From contig NC_063156.1 of assembly GCF_020921035.1 (NCBI RefSeq), positions 4,898,001 through 4,962,000 of the forward strand: DNA of 64,000 bases, in the 5' to 3' direction. The notes beneath the pieces were generated by a model that saw only the letters and a program-made list of their open reading frames with translations, was not told where the DNA came from and searched no databases. Shown piece by piece: positions 22,260-34,118 of the stretch. The translations under genes and the position numbers were made by a program. The DNA comes from Rhodamnia argentea. Its lineage: Eukaryota > Streptophyta > Magnoliopsida > Myrtales > Myrtaceae. Position 1 is the first letter of the stretch. Each line of letters starts with the position of its first letter.

Positions 22260-24830
22260 GTTAATATGGATAAATCCTCTAGTTGTAAGATATCTAATGA
22301 GATTGTCGCTGCTCGATCTCATATCCCTCGGAAGTGTGTCTGAATGCGGCCTGGAGGCTGGTGTCGATGGAATCCGGATGGGGTTCAGATGAGTGATGGC
22401 TTCGGAGGGGAACTCGTCTCCCAGAGGAAATCCATGATCGCCTCCACCGTTTTTTTTTTTCTTCCTCTCCTCCGCTTGCTTTTCTTTCTCCATGTGTGTC
22501 GTTCTTCGATGAAATTTGCAGGAGGAATGAGATAGCCCCGTGATGATCTAGTCTGGCTCGTCCTATGATGGTTTTCGTGGGCCCTTGCGTGGGAGCCATC
22601 GATTTACACCAATCGAAGCCAGTGAGGGAATGAACGGTGGAGGATCGCGGGCTCCTGGGCTGCGCAAAAGGAAAGTACTCCTCTCGAAATACACCGAGTT
22701 AGAACGCTGATTTAGTGATCCATGCATTATAATCATGTGAAATCCATGTACCTTTTTTTTTTTTTGGAGTTACTACCACGAAAAATTTCGGAACCGTATA
22801 CCTGTGGTGAATTGGCCACAATCTAATTTTTGGGTCATCGAAATTCTTAAACTAGTCAATCTGTATCAAATTTACTCAAAAATAATTTTGGGGTCACAAA
22901 AAATCCCAAAACTAAATTACAGTGACAAATTTATTTGTACCATCCCTCCCATTCTGAAATAAATCATTTGCATTGATCAAATGATCACAGGTATTGTATT
23001 TTTCACAGTAAGCATTATTTGCCTCCTTATGATCTCATTGACATTTTTTCCCTCGTCTTTTCGTCTCTTTTATATGCTCCTTTTGTAATTGTTTTTAGCA
23101 AAATTTTGCATGTTTTTCCTGTGGCTAAGAAGATACTTACATTCATATGCGTATCAGGCATGTGAATGAACCTTGAAATGTACAGTGCCAGTTGTTATTG
23201 CATCTTTGATTGACGCAGGAATATGGAGTCACGTTTTCACTTTTTCTCTCCGATCTTTGGCCAGTTGTGTCCATCGATGCCTTATTCCCAATTGCTACAA
23301 GCGCTTTAGTGTGATGAAAGCTAAGAGTTCGGCTTTGAAAGTTAAATATACTGCTATCGTTGCTTTTCCGAAAGGTCAATGTATTTTACAGCTCGTGTTT
23401 TCTCACACTTACTAGTGACATCTTCTTTTTCTTAATGTTGATACTTCCAGATTAGGTCTTCTATGGTCATAAAACTTCATTCTTTATACAACTAAAAGAT
23501 GAAGGTTCCATTCTGAACTTTATTTACTACTGGTAACCAATATGATACTGGTTTTCCTTTGGACAAGTTTCTCATTTGATGACTGAAAATTGGAAATCTG
23601 GAGTCAAAACTTTTATTTGCATGTATTATTAAGCAACCACTCTGCCTAAGCAAATTGCGAACAAGGTTTCACAATATGTATTTATATAAACCTACGACTG
23701 TGTATGATTCACAAAGCAATTAGTTGAGCTAGATGGGTTTTTCGCCCTGGTCCTTGTTGCCCCTAGGTTATGCTTTATATCTCTCTGATTGCTTCTTGCT
23801 GTGTTTTTTTTTTTTGGGTAAAGGATTGCTTCTTGCTGTGTTTATCGTCATAACAACCAGATGTTGGATGATGGGTCTCCAGCAAAGGGTTGAATTTATA
23901 TGTCTTAATGTCTACTCACTACTTTGTTAGAAACTGCTTTTGGGACAACCGGATTTTTTTTTAACGTCTTAAAGTACATCAATAAGTTTCATACTGGCAG
24001 GTTCTTCTGTATGGCTGCTGTCACAATGGTGTTGATATTTCCATTTGATATTTTCTATTTGTCGACTTGTTACTACCTGTTAAGGACTCTTTGGAGGATA
24101 CTTTTTCCACTTCAACCATTCTTGAATTATTGTGAAATGTACTTTTCCAAGATAATATGAAGTTGACCTAAAATTAGTATCAAGATGTACTCTTACTCTC
24201 CCTCACCTCTGCCTCTCTTCCCTTCTCTCTGAGATGATTCGAAATGCTGTCCTAGTATTGCTTGATATGGGTTGCTTTGACTTGTTGAGTTCTCTTTGGC
24301 TTGGTTCTCGAACTTCACGGTGATGTGGTTTTGTTGGCCATTCCAGTGCAGCACAGCACCCCAATCGTCGCACGAAAAATAAAATAAAAATAAAGGTGTA
24401 AACATTACAATTATAAGTGAAATGCGAAAGGAAGCGCTATTTCTACCGTCCACGATTGCTAGGGCCAGAACTCTTCTCTTCGAAAGATAAATATACCGTC
24501 CCTAGCCGTGATTATTGTCGAATGAAGAAGAATGTTCGTAAAAGGAAATGTGTTTCTAAGTCAACTCGATGTACTATCGACATAGTGCCGGAAATGAAGA
24601 TTCGGACATGGCTAAATTTGGGGTGAAGGCATGGGGAATTGTGAAAATGAAGGAACGATCGCTGTCTCGAGCACCAGCAATGACAAATGGATCCAATGGA
24701 GACAGCTCCTGATGGAGATGAAGAGGATTTGATCGTTTAAATAAGATCAACAGAGCACGAGAATGGTTAAACACATGCTTATTTTACAACAATGGGTATG
24801 TCAAGCAAATTAAATGGGGCGCCCGATCAG
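22260..24830. other. Gene-free region
   Basis: About 2.5 kb with T-runs (22445, 22752, 23800) and short open frames. None shows a recognised domain or a consistent exon chain. Confidence 0.35.
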
Positions 24831-24840
24831 GAGTGAGCAC

Positions 24841-24873
24841 ACGCCGTAATTATTTCTCCAATAATTACGGCGT
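24841..24873. repeat. Perfect 14-bp hairpin
   Basis: 'acgccgtaattatt' (24841-24854), loop 'tctcc', then its exact reverse complement (24860-24873). Flanking bases do not extend the stem. Confidence 0.9.
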
Positions 24874-24879
24874 TGCCAG

Positions 24880-26770
24880 TTGGTAGTGTGCTTCCTCTGC
24901 AACATCGTCGTACAGAAAAAACCAAAACAAGTTGAACCAGCACAGATTTTGTATTTGAGAGAGTAAATCTTTGTGGCTTAGCGAGACATCAGAGCTCATG
25001 TTATCACCATTGAAGTTAGAAGCAGATGACTTGTATACTGACAGAGCACTTCACATCGAAACCTTAAAAGAATTTTTATTATGCTCCCATATCTAAACCA
25101 CAACAGAATAACTCCTAGATCTATGATGAGATCGGAGAGTTCAAACTCCCATGTCCAGAACAAAATCAGGAGAACAGAATTCTCATATCTAGGTTGGGAG
25201 AGAAGAAGAAACAAGAAAAAAGAAAAAAGAAAAAAATAACCAACTCATAGATCTGTAGCTAAAGGTTGAAGAAGATCATGGAGCGAGAAGAGTGAGGGAG
25301 AGAACGGAAGGTGAGAGAAACGTCTCGCGAACTTAACGAATGAAGGATTCACGACTTTGAATTTCCTCTATGGACATTACACATCACTTGAGATGACCTC
25401 GGATTGTAACAAGATTTTACGTTGGTTTTAAAGCTTAAGTGTTCTGTGCTAATGTCAAGTTAAAGAAATCCCAAATGCATAGTAAAAATCGAAATAGCTC
25501 AGTCATTCAAGTGTTTTGACGCTATATATGGTTTTTCTGTCTCAAGACTGCACGGAATCCAAATCCTGAACTAACCATCTCCTTCCACCCCACCGTTCGA
25601 ATCGCTGATTTTGCTCCCAACTCAATGAGTCGGAGGGAGAGAAGTTGCACTCGTTCAGCCACCAAACCAAGCACTGGGTCGCTTGTCCATACGACCTTGA
25701 TTGCCTCATTTTGTATCTGTCCTCCCTTTTCGAACAACAGGGTATCTTCATTTTCAGTTTGCCCCCGGTCAATTGTTTCATCCATTTCGATCACCTGGCT
25801 CCTAGGAGAGAACCACATCGAATCTTTCTTGAAGGGACACTTTTGCAGTATGCATGCTCGACTTTGTAGCGCGAATGCGGACTTGAAAAAGCTCTGGCCG
25901 ATGATTCTGAAAACGATTGAGGGTCGGGCCAAGGATTATCCGGTCCCGGGTATTGGTTCCCGTCGCGCAAGAAGTGTTGAAGGTGAGGACTTTGCTCATC
26001 CTGGGCATGACGGCGAAAGAGAATTATTTAGCCATGATCCATGATTGTGCGTTGGATCTCGTCGTCTTGACTTTGCTGCGTGGAGCTGGCTAATTCTTAT
26101 TGCATTAAAGGGCACCAATTCATTTGGTGGCAGATGTTTTGGACTTAAAGTGCCTTCTGATGCCTTTGTGTTTGGACATAACATAGCAGGTGAATCTTGA
26201 GGTTGTTAGAAAGACTAGCTTTCTCCGGCATCGGTGGGTATGCAAAGATTGTCGGTAGAGATATGCGGGTTCATAGTAGGTTTTGGTACGGGTCTTGTCA
26301 GCAAGTACCCCGAACGCATTTGTTATACATAAATGGATAGTTTAAATTTCCATAATGCGGATTGCACAATGCATGAAGTTGCGAGGATTCAGCAACTCTT
26401 GAAAAACTAGTTTGATAGCCATCTTCCCTTGTTTTACTATTATGATAAGCATGCTTCTCTACACAATAACAAATGTTGGATATAGTCAACATTGGCAGTA
26501 AGATTCTTCCTATTCACACGCCAATTCACCCGGTGACATCAACATGTCTGATTTTTGGGGTCGCAATAGGGGGAAATTTTCCCGTTACATAGCAAAAAAT
26601 GGTCACTTAGATGAGTTGTAGGGCCAAAGTGAGATGAAATATTACCATTCATGTTGGAATGATTGAAAAGGGCGCTAAACACAAAGTAATTATCCTACAT
26701 TTATGTATCAATAATCTCTTGGATTCCCTCACCCCAAAACCGAAAAAAAAAAGGAAAAAAATGAAAAATA
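24880..26770. other. Spacer, nothing recognised
   Basis: Includes a 136-residue open frame at 25522-25932 (minus) with no known motif. The overlapping plus-strand frame is equally open, so neither is convincing. Confidence 0.35.
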
Positions 26771-26776
26771 TTACTG

Positions 26777-27130
26777 TCACTCATAGTCCCCAATGCGATG
26801 GTATCGACTAATACCATATAGGATCGCACCTATAATAACAGCGACACCCAAATATGAGAGCATCTTAATGATTTTGGTTTGGCGGACTATTTCGGGGTAA
26901 CTTTTTGGAAGATTCTCTACTTAACACAAAGCAACAAAACAAGTCAGACCTCTACTTGTCACAAAGCAACAAAACTAGCCGGACTTAAACTTTGGATTTT
27001 AGACATATAAAAGACCTTGACATCAATTAACATGTATAAACCATCAATTATTACAACCAACATCAATATGCTACTTCCAATTCTTCTTGATGCTGCGAAG
27101 ATGGGCCTTGTCCACAATTGCGGCTATTGA
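26777..27130 (-). pseudogene. Tail-exon copy 1 of an unrecognised gene family
   Basis: The minus frame ending at TGA 26777 reads ...KIIKMLSYLGVAVIIGAILY..., a single hydrophobic helix, preceded by PKSYPEIV. Just upstream (27060-27130) is an exon-like stretch with AAIVDKAHLRSIKKNWK. The same two pieces in the same order occur at 52.86-53.34 kb, and the helix piece also at 61.6 kb. This suggests a small family of C-terminally anchored proteins. I do not recognise the family, and the remaining exons are not visible here, so this copy is probably a remnant. Confidence 0.35.
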
Positions 27131-27639
27131 ACTTTTTCTTCTGGCGGCTTCTAGCAATGTGTGTGATATGAAGCTAAAAGAAAAATAAGGCAAAGAAGAG
27201 ATATAACCATGTATAATGCATGCTCTGTGGAAACCTTGAAAAATAAAGAGAATACTCACCGATCTCGCTCATAAAGAATCCTCCTTTAGGCTGGGATATT
27301 CCTCTATCCATTCTTCAAAGTCCGTAAATGCTCACACCGTCTTTATACTAATGCAAAATACCAGAAATATCACCTACGTGGATTGACTTCTCTCTTAAGA
27401 ACTCAAACTTTTTACATAGCATGTGCATTTACAGAATCTTTTTAGCGCTCTTACCTCTCTGTTTACTTCTTCATTTTTTGCTTTTCCTTTTCTTCTTAAG
27501 ATTCATTCATAGTCCAATTGACGCGAATATTTTATCAACGCAAAGCTTCTCCGCTCATAGTTTTGCATGATTCCTCTTTACTGGTAACTAGTATTCTGGC
27601 CACTTAGATGAAGGATGATGTTGTCTGCCTCTGAGGGGG

Positions 27640-28010
27640 AAAAGTGTCAAAAAAGTTCTTAACCTATTGCATTAGTGCCAATTCAGTCCTAAACCTTTTT
27701 GTGGTACCAATTCAGTCCTAAACCTTTTTGTATTGGTCCTATTTAAGTCCTAAACCTTTTATTAGTGCAAATTCAGTCATAAACTTTTTACAATAGTGCC
27801 AATTTAATCCTAAAAATTTGCATTTGTGCTAATTGAGTCAATTCGGCCAATTTTGATTGAAAATCACTAGCATGGACGTCAATTATCCTACGTGGCACGA
27901 TTGGAGCTAACGTGGATATTTTTTCAATATTTTTTTGATATTTTAAATAATTTTTACAAATAATTTTGAAAAAAACCAAAAAATGCTTTAAAAAATTATT
28001 TATAATATTA
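27640..28010. repeat. Left arm of a Mutator-like element
   Basis: Repeated 'caattcagtcctaaacc' units (27668-27840) followed by 'cgtggcacgattggagc' and an AT-rich stretch. These are the same words as the arms at 19.04 and 33.28 kb. The right arm is missing. Confidence 0.6.
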
Positions 28011-28019
28011 AAATAAATT

Positions 28020-30160
28020 AAGAGATATAATACGGTCCTCTGCTGGTGGAATCCGATGACAAAGATTATGATATTAGTCTACTATTTAGACTGATAAATC
28101 CAAGAGAAATTGCTATATTCTCTATTTTAAAGGGGGGAAATGAGTTTAAATATTCCGATGATTCGAAAGGGCGCGGTGGAATGTGATAATGAAGAATATG
28201 ATATTACATGAATGGTAGTCAAAATATAATTGCAAGGATTAAATGATGGTTGGACTCACCCTCGCGTCGATTTAGTGACAAGGATGTTTCCATGATTTTG
28301 ACTCGGGAACCGATATTTGTGAGTTCGATTTTCCCTTGGAGAATGTAAATTGAATTGTGGGGTGGTTGCTATGCTAGCTCCCCTTCAATTGGTCGGCTAA
28401 TTGTGCTCGTACCCTTGTACTATAAAAAGCAAGATGCTTGGCGATACGAAACTATTTGTACAAGAGTTTAGTTATATATCCATCTTCAACACGTTAATGA
28501 GTTTGAAGTACGACACCATACCAGGAAAATATTTTGTAGTGATCGGAACTTCAAAATCAACGTCAATCATTCAGTTCAAGTGAGCTGGCGAAATGTAGAA
28601 GTACACGCTATTTGGACCGAATGATAATCAGAGCTGGATTATTATAATGGATCACAATTGTACCATAACTCATGGTCAAACTAGTTTAGGAGAAAGCTTT
28701 ACAACGACAGACGGGCCACCGAATGAGCGACCGGCATTCCGTGTGGGGCGACAGGCTTAACTAAGGGAATTATGGAGGTTTAATCTGCGGATTTACGTTA
28801 ATAAATATCATCCTTCTCACATGTACATTAATCCAACCCAGATCTGCCAATCCTCCTCCCTTGCACGATTCTTCCATTATACCATATTCCGAAATTGTTG
28901 AATCGGTCAGAGTTTGACTTTTTTGAAGCTTGTCTAACTGGAAGCGTACTTTAAAAAAAAGGCACTGATCACCAAAGATTCTCTTTGAATGCGGCATGAC
29001 ATTTGACCTAAAGCTGCCGTTAATATTCCACAATCGAAATGAATTTTTATTTTTTATTTTTCCTGTTTATAATAGTGAGACATGAATAGAGGGAGAGGTT
29101 CTGGGGCTAACATACAACACGCAAAAGCTCGTCGAGGGGCATCTCAATTTCGTGATTAGGATGAGGATCTCGATCTCTTGACATTCTAGTGTTTTTATTT
29201 TATTTTGTAAGGATGCTGTCGTGTTGTGGTTGCTTCGTGAGCTGGTTTCATGGAAAGGAAGTGGATGATTTGTTTTTCCATTCCTGTTAATTGATTCCAT
29301 ATTGGTTTCTTTTGATTTATTTTTGAAGAACAGCTAAGCTTTGGGCTTCTAATAAACATATAACGTGTATTAAATCTCGTGCATCACACCTAAGGACGGT
29401 CGATCTAGTTACTTGGGTTCCAAATAGATATTCTTCTGTTCTAGCTTTTCCTCTAATGATAGAGAAATTGAGTCTTTTCAGTATGATATTTATTTGACGT
29501 GCAAAAAATTTGATCATACCAAGCATACGACTAGTGTTGCCGCAATATACGTTGGTAATGTTGCTTGAGCACGGAGTTTTAATATGTGCCTTTGGAGCAA
29601 CGTATTTATTCTCTACCTAATAACTTATCCTTTTGACATTATAAAACAGTATCACTTGCTTTCTTATGTTCCGTTCCGATCTGGAAACTTGCACTTGCAA
29701 GAGTGTGAGTGGTCTCATCTCGTTCGAATCCACTTGTGTGGGAGCGAGTAAAACCATGCTACAATTATATCAAAGTAGAATTAGATACTGATATCATAGA
29801 TCGAGAAATCTTACCGAAAGCTGATACGTAGTAAGTAATTTGAGAAGATGGTATTGGATGACGAGCAAGATCATTAATTAGTACCCGATCACTTGGTAAG
29901 CATGTTTCCATAAGGCCAGGATTTCTCAATATTAGAATTCATTTTTAACATAATCATGATAAAAGAAGGAAATTCGACAAACTCAAGAACAAAGATTCAT
30001 CCAGAAATAATTCCTAAAAAGGTCAACTCTCTGGTAATTCACTCACCGACATCATTGTCGAACGCCAACTCTTCCTCCGTTGGGGCCCCATGACAGTTTG
30101 TCTTCACTAATTCTTTTTTCCCCTCCTTTTCCTTGTTTAGCAGTTTTATAAGCTCGTGCT
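28020..30160. other. Upstream spacer of the first peroxidase
   Basis: No gene recognised. The stretch 28758-28815 ('cttaactaagggaattatgg' onward) recurs at about 43600-43670, so it is a dispersed repeat. Confidence 0.4.
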
Positions 30161-30164
30161 GAAT

Positions 30165-30171
30165 TATAAAA
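30165..30171 (+). promoter_or_regulatory. TATA box of peroxidase copy 1
   Basis: TATAAAA, about 105 bases upstream of the ATG at 30270. Confidence 0.6.
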
Positions 30172-30269
30172 GAGGCTTGTGTTATCCTCACCATCTCCAT
30201 TGCTGATAAGAGTCAACACTTCTGCACATCAATCTTCAGCTAATCAGCAATACTGCAAAGCAATCCCAA

Positions 30270-32769
30270 ATGGCTGTTCAGAAGCTTCTCTCCCTCCTGG
30301 TTTTCCAACTCGTGCTCGTCGCTTTCGTCCTCGACATCACCAATGCTCAAGGCCTCAAAGTAGGGTTCTACAGCAACACGTGCCCTAACGCTGAGAAGAT
30401 CGTTAAGAAGACGGTGACGAGCTTCATTTCTCGATCCCCCTCTCTCGCCGGTCCTCTCTTGAGGATGTTTTTCCATGACTGCTTCGTCAGGGTACTTCAC
30501 TTTATGTCACCCCAAGGCTCCCTCACCAGACTAACTTTTTGCCCTAGATTGTGCCAAAAAAGCACATGAAAATTGTTCCTTAGTTCTCTTTACTGTAAAC
30601 ATTTCACATGCATTTGGCCCTTCCATACCTTCCCAATACGAGTCGTCGCCTTGAATTCTCAAGAACATTAACTGCCAATTCAAGCGCATGGCTCATTTAG
30701 AATACTAGAGTGTGTTCTCATATCCTGGATTGTCGTTAGTCTCTTCCGCGATTGTTGCTATAGGTTCTATATATTGATAGCATTTTTTTTTTTTTTGCAA
30801 GATGTAGCGTGTCCTTGTATCTCAGATTTTAGCGGTCATATCAACTCGAGCGACCCGTCGTCATCAATTTCTTAAGCACTGCATGTGGTTTCTTTGAATC
30901 AAACATATGCACAAAACTGCCCACATCACTAATTTGCTGCTGAATGAGCTGCAGTAATAATTCGTCGATGTGTAGAGCTCTATCTCAATTAGATAACCAG
31001 TTCCATGTTAGTAGACGCATTTGCGCTCCTAAAAACAATTCGACGGTGGAGTCAACACCTGATCGTCGGGAACTTCATGGCATCGGATGGATAATCAAAC
31101 TTAATTTGGAGGACACCTACGTTGTATGCAGTCAAATGTCTCATGTTCCCGATTCGAAACTTCATGTCAATATGAAATGGGACAAATCTACCATAATTTA
31201 CTAATTCATGCAGGGACAAGCACCTTCACTGAGTTCTAAAGCTGGTTTTTTTTTCCTTTCTTTTTGCCTTTTTTCCCCTCTTTTTTTTTTTTTTTTTTGG
31301 TTTATTTGCAGGGATGCGATGGTTCTGTCCTACTGAATTCAACATCTTCTAACCAAGCAGAGAAAGATGCATTTCCAAACCTGTCACTGAGAGGATACCC
31401 AGTCATTGACGCAGTCAAAGCTGCCCTTGAACAACAATGTCGTGGTGTTGTCTCTTGTGCTGATATTATTGCCCTAGTTGCTCGTGATGCAGTTTCCCTG
31501 GTAATTGATTACTAAAAGATTCGATTCCTCTTGTATTCTAGCTAGGGATTTCTATAATTCTTATTTACATATATCCGTCATGAATGAAAATCGTTTCATA
31601 AATTCTATTTTCCGAAAAACATCACTTTTTAACCGGCGACCGACGGCACACCGCAAGGCGCTTATTTTTAATCCATTTGCAAAATGTGTGCACCACTTTT
31701 CCAAGGTGCTAAGTTATAGCACTATTTGTGGCAAAATCAAGATTTTCACAGACGGCCTCGAATGGAATAAACGCTCTAATTTAATTTCTAATGGGTGCGT
31801 TGACAATGTAAACCGATCGGAGTGTGAGTCATCTGCATAAGTCAAAAGCTTCAACTCAACTAGTTCATAGGATTTGCAGAGTGTCTCATAGTTTTCTACG
31901 CCGGTGCCCCTAGGTTATCATAAAGAACATGTAATGTGATGTCGATTTACGAAATGCGACGTGATTTTTCTAAATCGTCTGTTGGATGACAGAGCCAATG
32001 GATATGGATTTTTCTGGTTATCACTACACAGGTATAGAATAAGAATCTATCATATCTTTAACCTTGTAATTGGATTCTGGTTTTAGACGAATGGACCATT
32101 TTGGCAAGTTCCCACAGGAAGGAGGGATGGTAGGGTGTCGAAGATCACTGATGCATTAAATAATTTGCCGCCTCCTAGTTCCAGCATTTCTACGCTTAAA
32201 TCCACCTTTGCCGCGAAGGGTCTTACCGTCAAAGACCTTGTTGTTCTCTCAGGTATCAAACGAATCATAGTACATAAACCTAACGTTATTCAAAGTCCTA
32301 ATTATTGGTTTTTCTAATTTAAGTACAGTGAGATTGACGGTGTAGCTGCATTGATGATAATTTAGGGGCACACACCATCGGGGTGTCTCACTGTACCTCC
32401 TTCGCGAACCGTCTGTACAACTTCACCGGCAAGAACGACTCTGACCCGTCCATGGACCCCAACTACGTTGCTCAGCTCAAGACCAAGTGCAAGCCGAATG
32501 ACGCCACCACAATTGTCGAGATGGACCCGGGGAGCTCCGAGAAGTTCGATGTGGACTACTACACCCTCGTCTCCAAGAGGAGAGGCCTCTTCCAGTCAGA
32601 TGCCGCGCTGCTCAGTGACAGCACCACCAAAGCCTACGTGCAGCTCCAGCTGACGAGCAAATCGACATTTGCCAAGGACTTTGGCGCGTCCATGGTGAAC
32701 ATGGGTAAGATCAGCGTTCTCACCGGCAAATCCGGCGAGATTAGGAAGAAATGCTATTTGGTTAATTAA
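30270..32769 (+). CDS. Class III peroxidase, copy 1 (intact)
   Basis: Secreted haem peroxidase that uses H2O2 to oxidise phenolics in the cell wall. Exons 30270-30491, 31312-31500, 32087-32252 and 32366-32769 give 326 residues. The four-exon layout with three introns is classic for the family. A signal peptide ends near [11 protein letters not shown]. Exon 1 holds the distal Arg and His ([12 protein letters not shown]). Exon 2 holds [11 protein letters not shown] and [14 protein letters not shown]. Exon 4 opens [10 protein letters not shown] with the proximal haem His. All eight disulphide cysteines are present. The C-terminus is KKCYLVN. It resembles the Arabidopsis PER3/PER27 group by eye. 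All introns are GT-AG; intron 1 ends in a long T-run. The best-preserved member of the local array. Confidence 0.95.
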
Positions 32770-33280
32770 TTAGTTGGTTCATGTTCTCTCATCTTGAATT
32801 TGCAAAGGGTAGTCTTTTGTTTTTCCTGTTTTGATTGATTCGGAAGGTGGAATGTCGGTTAAGGAAAGGTAGGGTTCAAAGATGCTGTTATTTTTCTATT
32901 CGTTGGGATGAATAAATTGACAATAATTGTGGAGTTGGAAGGACATAATCATGTGACTATCAACATATTATAAGCTAATGTTATTGCAAATTGCTTACAA
33001 TATCAAATTAGCCTCCCCAGAGCATCAATAATAGACAAGACGAATCATTTCACTCACTCGACACAAATCAAACGTCAAGTTGTATAAACTAAAACCGGTC
33101 TACTGAATTGGTATACTAAGAAGGAGGAATCCATAAACAAAAGTTAATGGTGTCGGCACGACAATGTTTATCAGTAAGCAAAAGCTGAAGAAGAACGGGA
33201 GAACCATGAAGAGAACTCTCAGCCGGAGAGAAACTCCCGTGATGGTAGAGAATGAAAGTATAGGCAAAGCGGTTAATTAC

Positions 33281-33625
33281 GGGATAATTGTCCAAAAAGT
33301 CATAAATCTATTGTACTGCAACCGATTAAGTCCTAAATCTTTTGATGATTAGCTAATTTAGTTCTAAACCTTTCAATTGTGCCAATTTAGTCCTACATCT
33401 TTTAAAGATTTGCCATGTTAATCCTAAACCTATTATTTGGATAATTGGTCTAAAGGAATATATTGGCAAATTGTCAAAAGACTATGACTAAATTGGCACA
33501 ACTGAAAGATTTATGACTGAATTGGTATATGGTCAAAAGATTAGGACTCAATTAGCATAATTGAAAGGTTTTAGAGTAAATTGGATGCCGTATAATAGGT
33601 TTAGGATTTTTTACACGATTTTTCC
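33281..33625. mobile_element. Mutator-like fold-back element with 10-bp target duplication
   Basis: 345 bp made almost entirely of two inverted arms. It starts GGGATAATTGTCC and its end reverse-complements to GGAAAAATCGTG. Flanks are ggttaattac (33271-33280) and ggttacttac (33626-33635), 9 of 10 identical. No coding capacity. Confidence 0.75.
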
Positions 33626-34118
33626 GGTTACTTACCGGGCAAGTTGTGAATGATTAATTAGATGCACGTTCTGACCAACAACCCTTAATGTTCCGATTAT
33701 AGAACACAATCTGGCGTAAACTGGTTAGCTATGAAGGTATTCTCTCCTTCACGGTCTATTTTAAGGCCACTTATGCATATAACAATGTTAAACTACAGAA
33801 ACAGAAATCTGTCAAGCTTTCATGATTTAAGTATTCAGGACACGGGATTAAGAACCCAATATTCCAACATTCGATCATTGAACATCCACTCAACACATGA
33901 ATCAGATCCAGCCACTGAAGAAGACTTGACCAACGCAGATTGGGTATACATAGGAATTTGCAATTGCGAATGCCGGATCATAAAATTTGTAAGCGCTAGT
34001 TGTGTGTCCAATACGCAAATTATCAATGGATGGTTTGCATAATCATCACCTGACATTAACCCTCCTTATATTTTGCAAAGGTTACTGTATGTTATTTCCT
34101 CTTTCTAGCTAATTTATT

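Noticed and set aside
25522-25932. 136-residue minus-strand frame
   Set aside because: No motif, and the opposite strand is open over the same bases.
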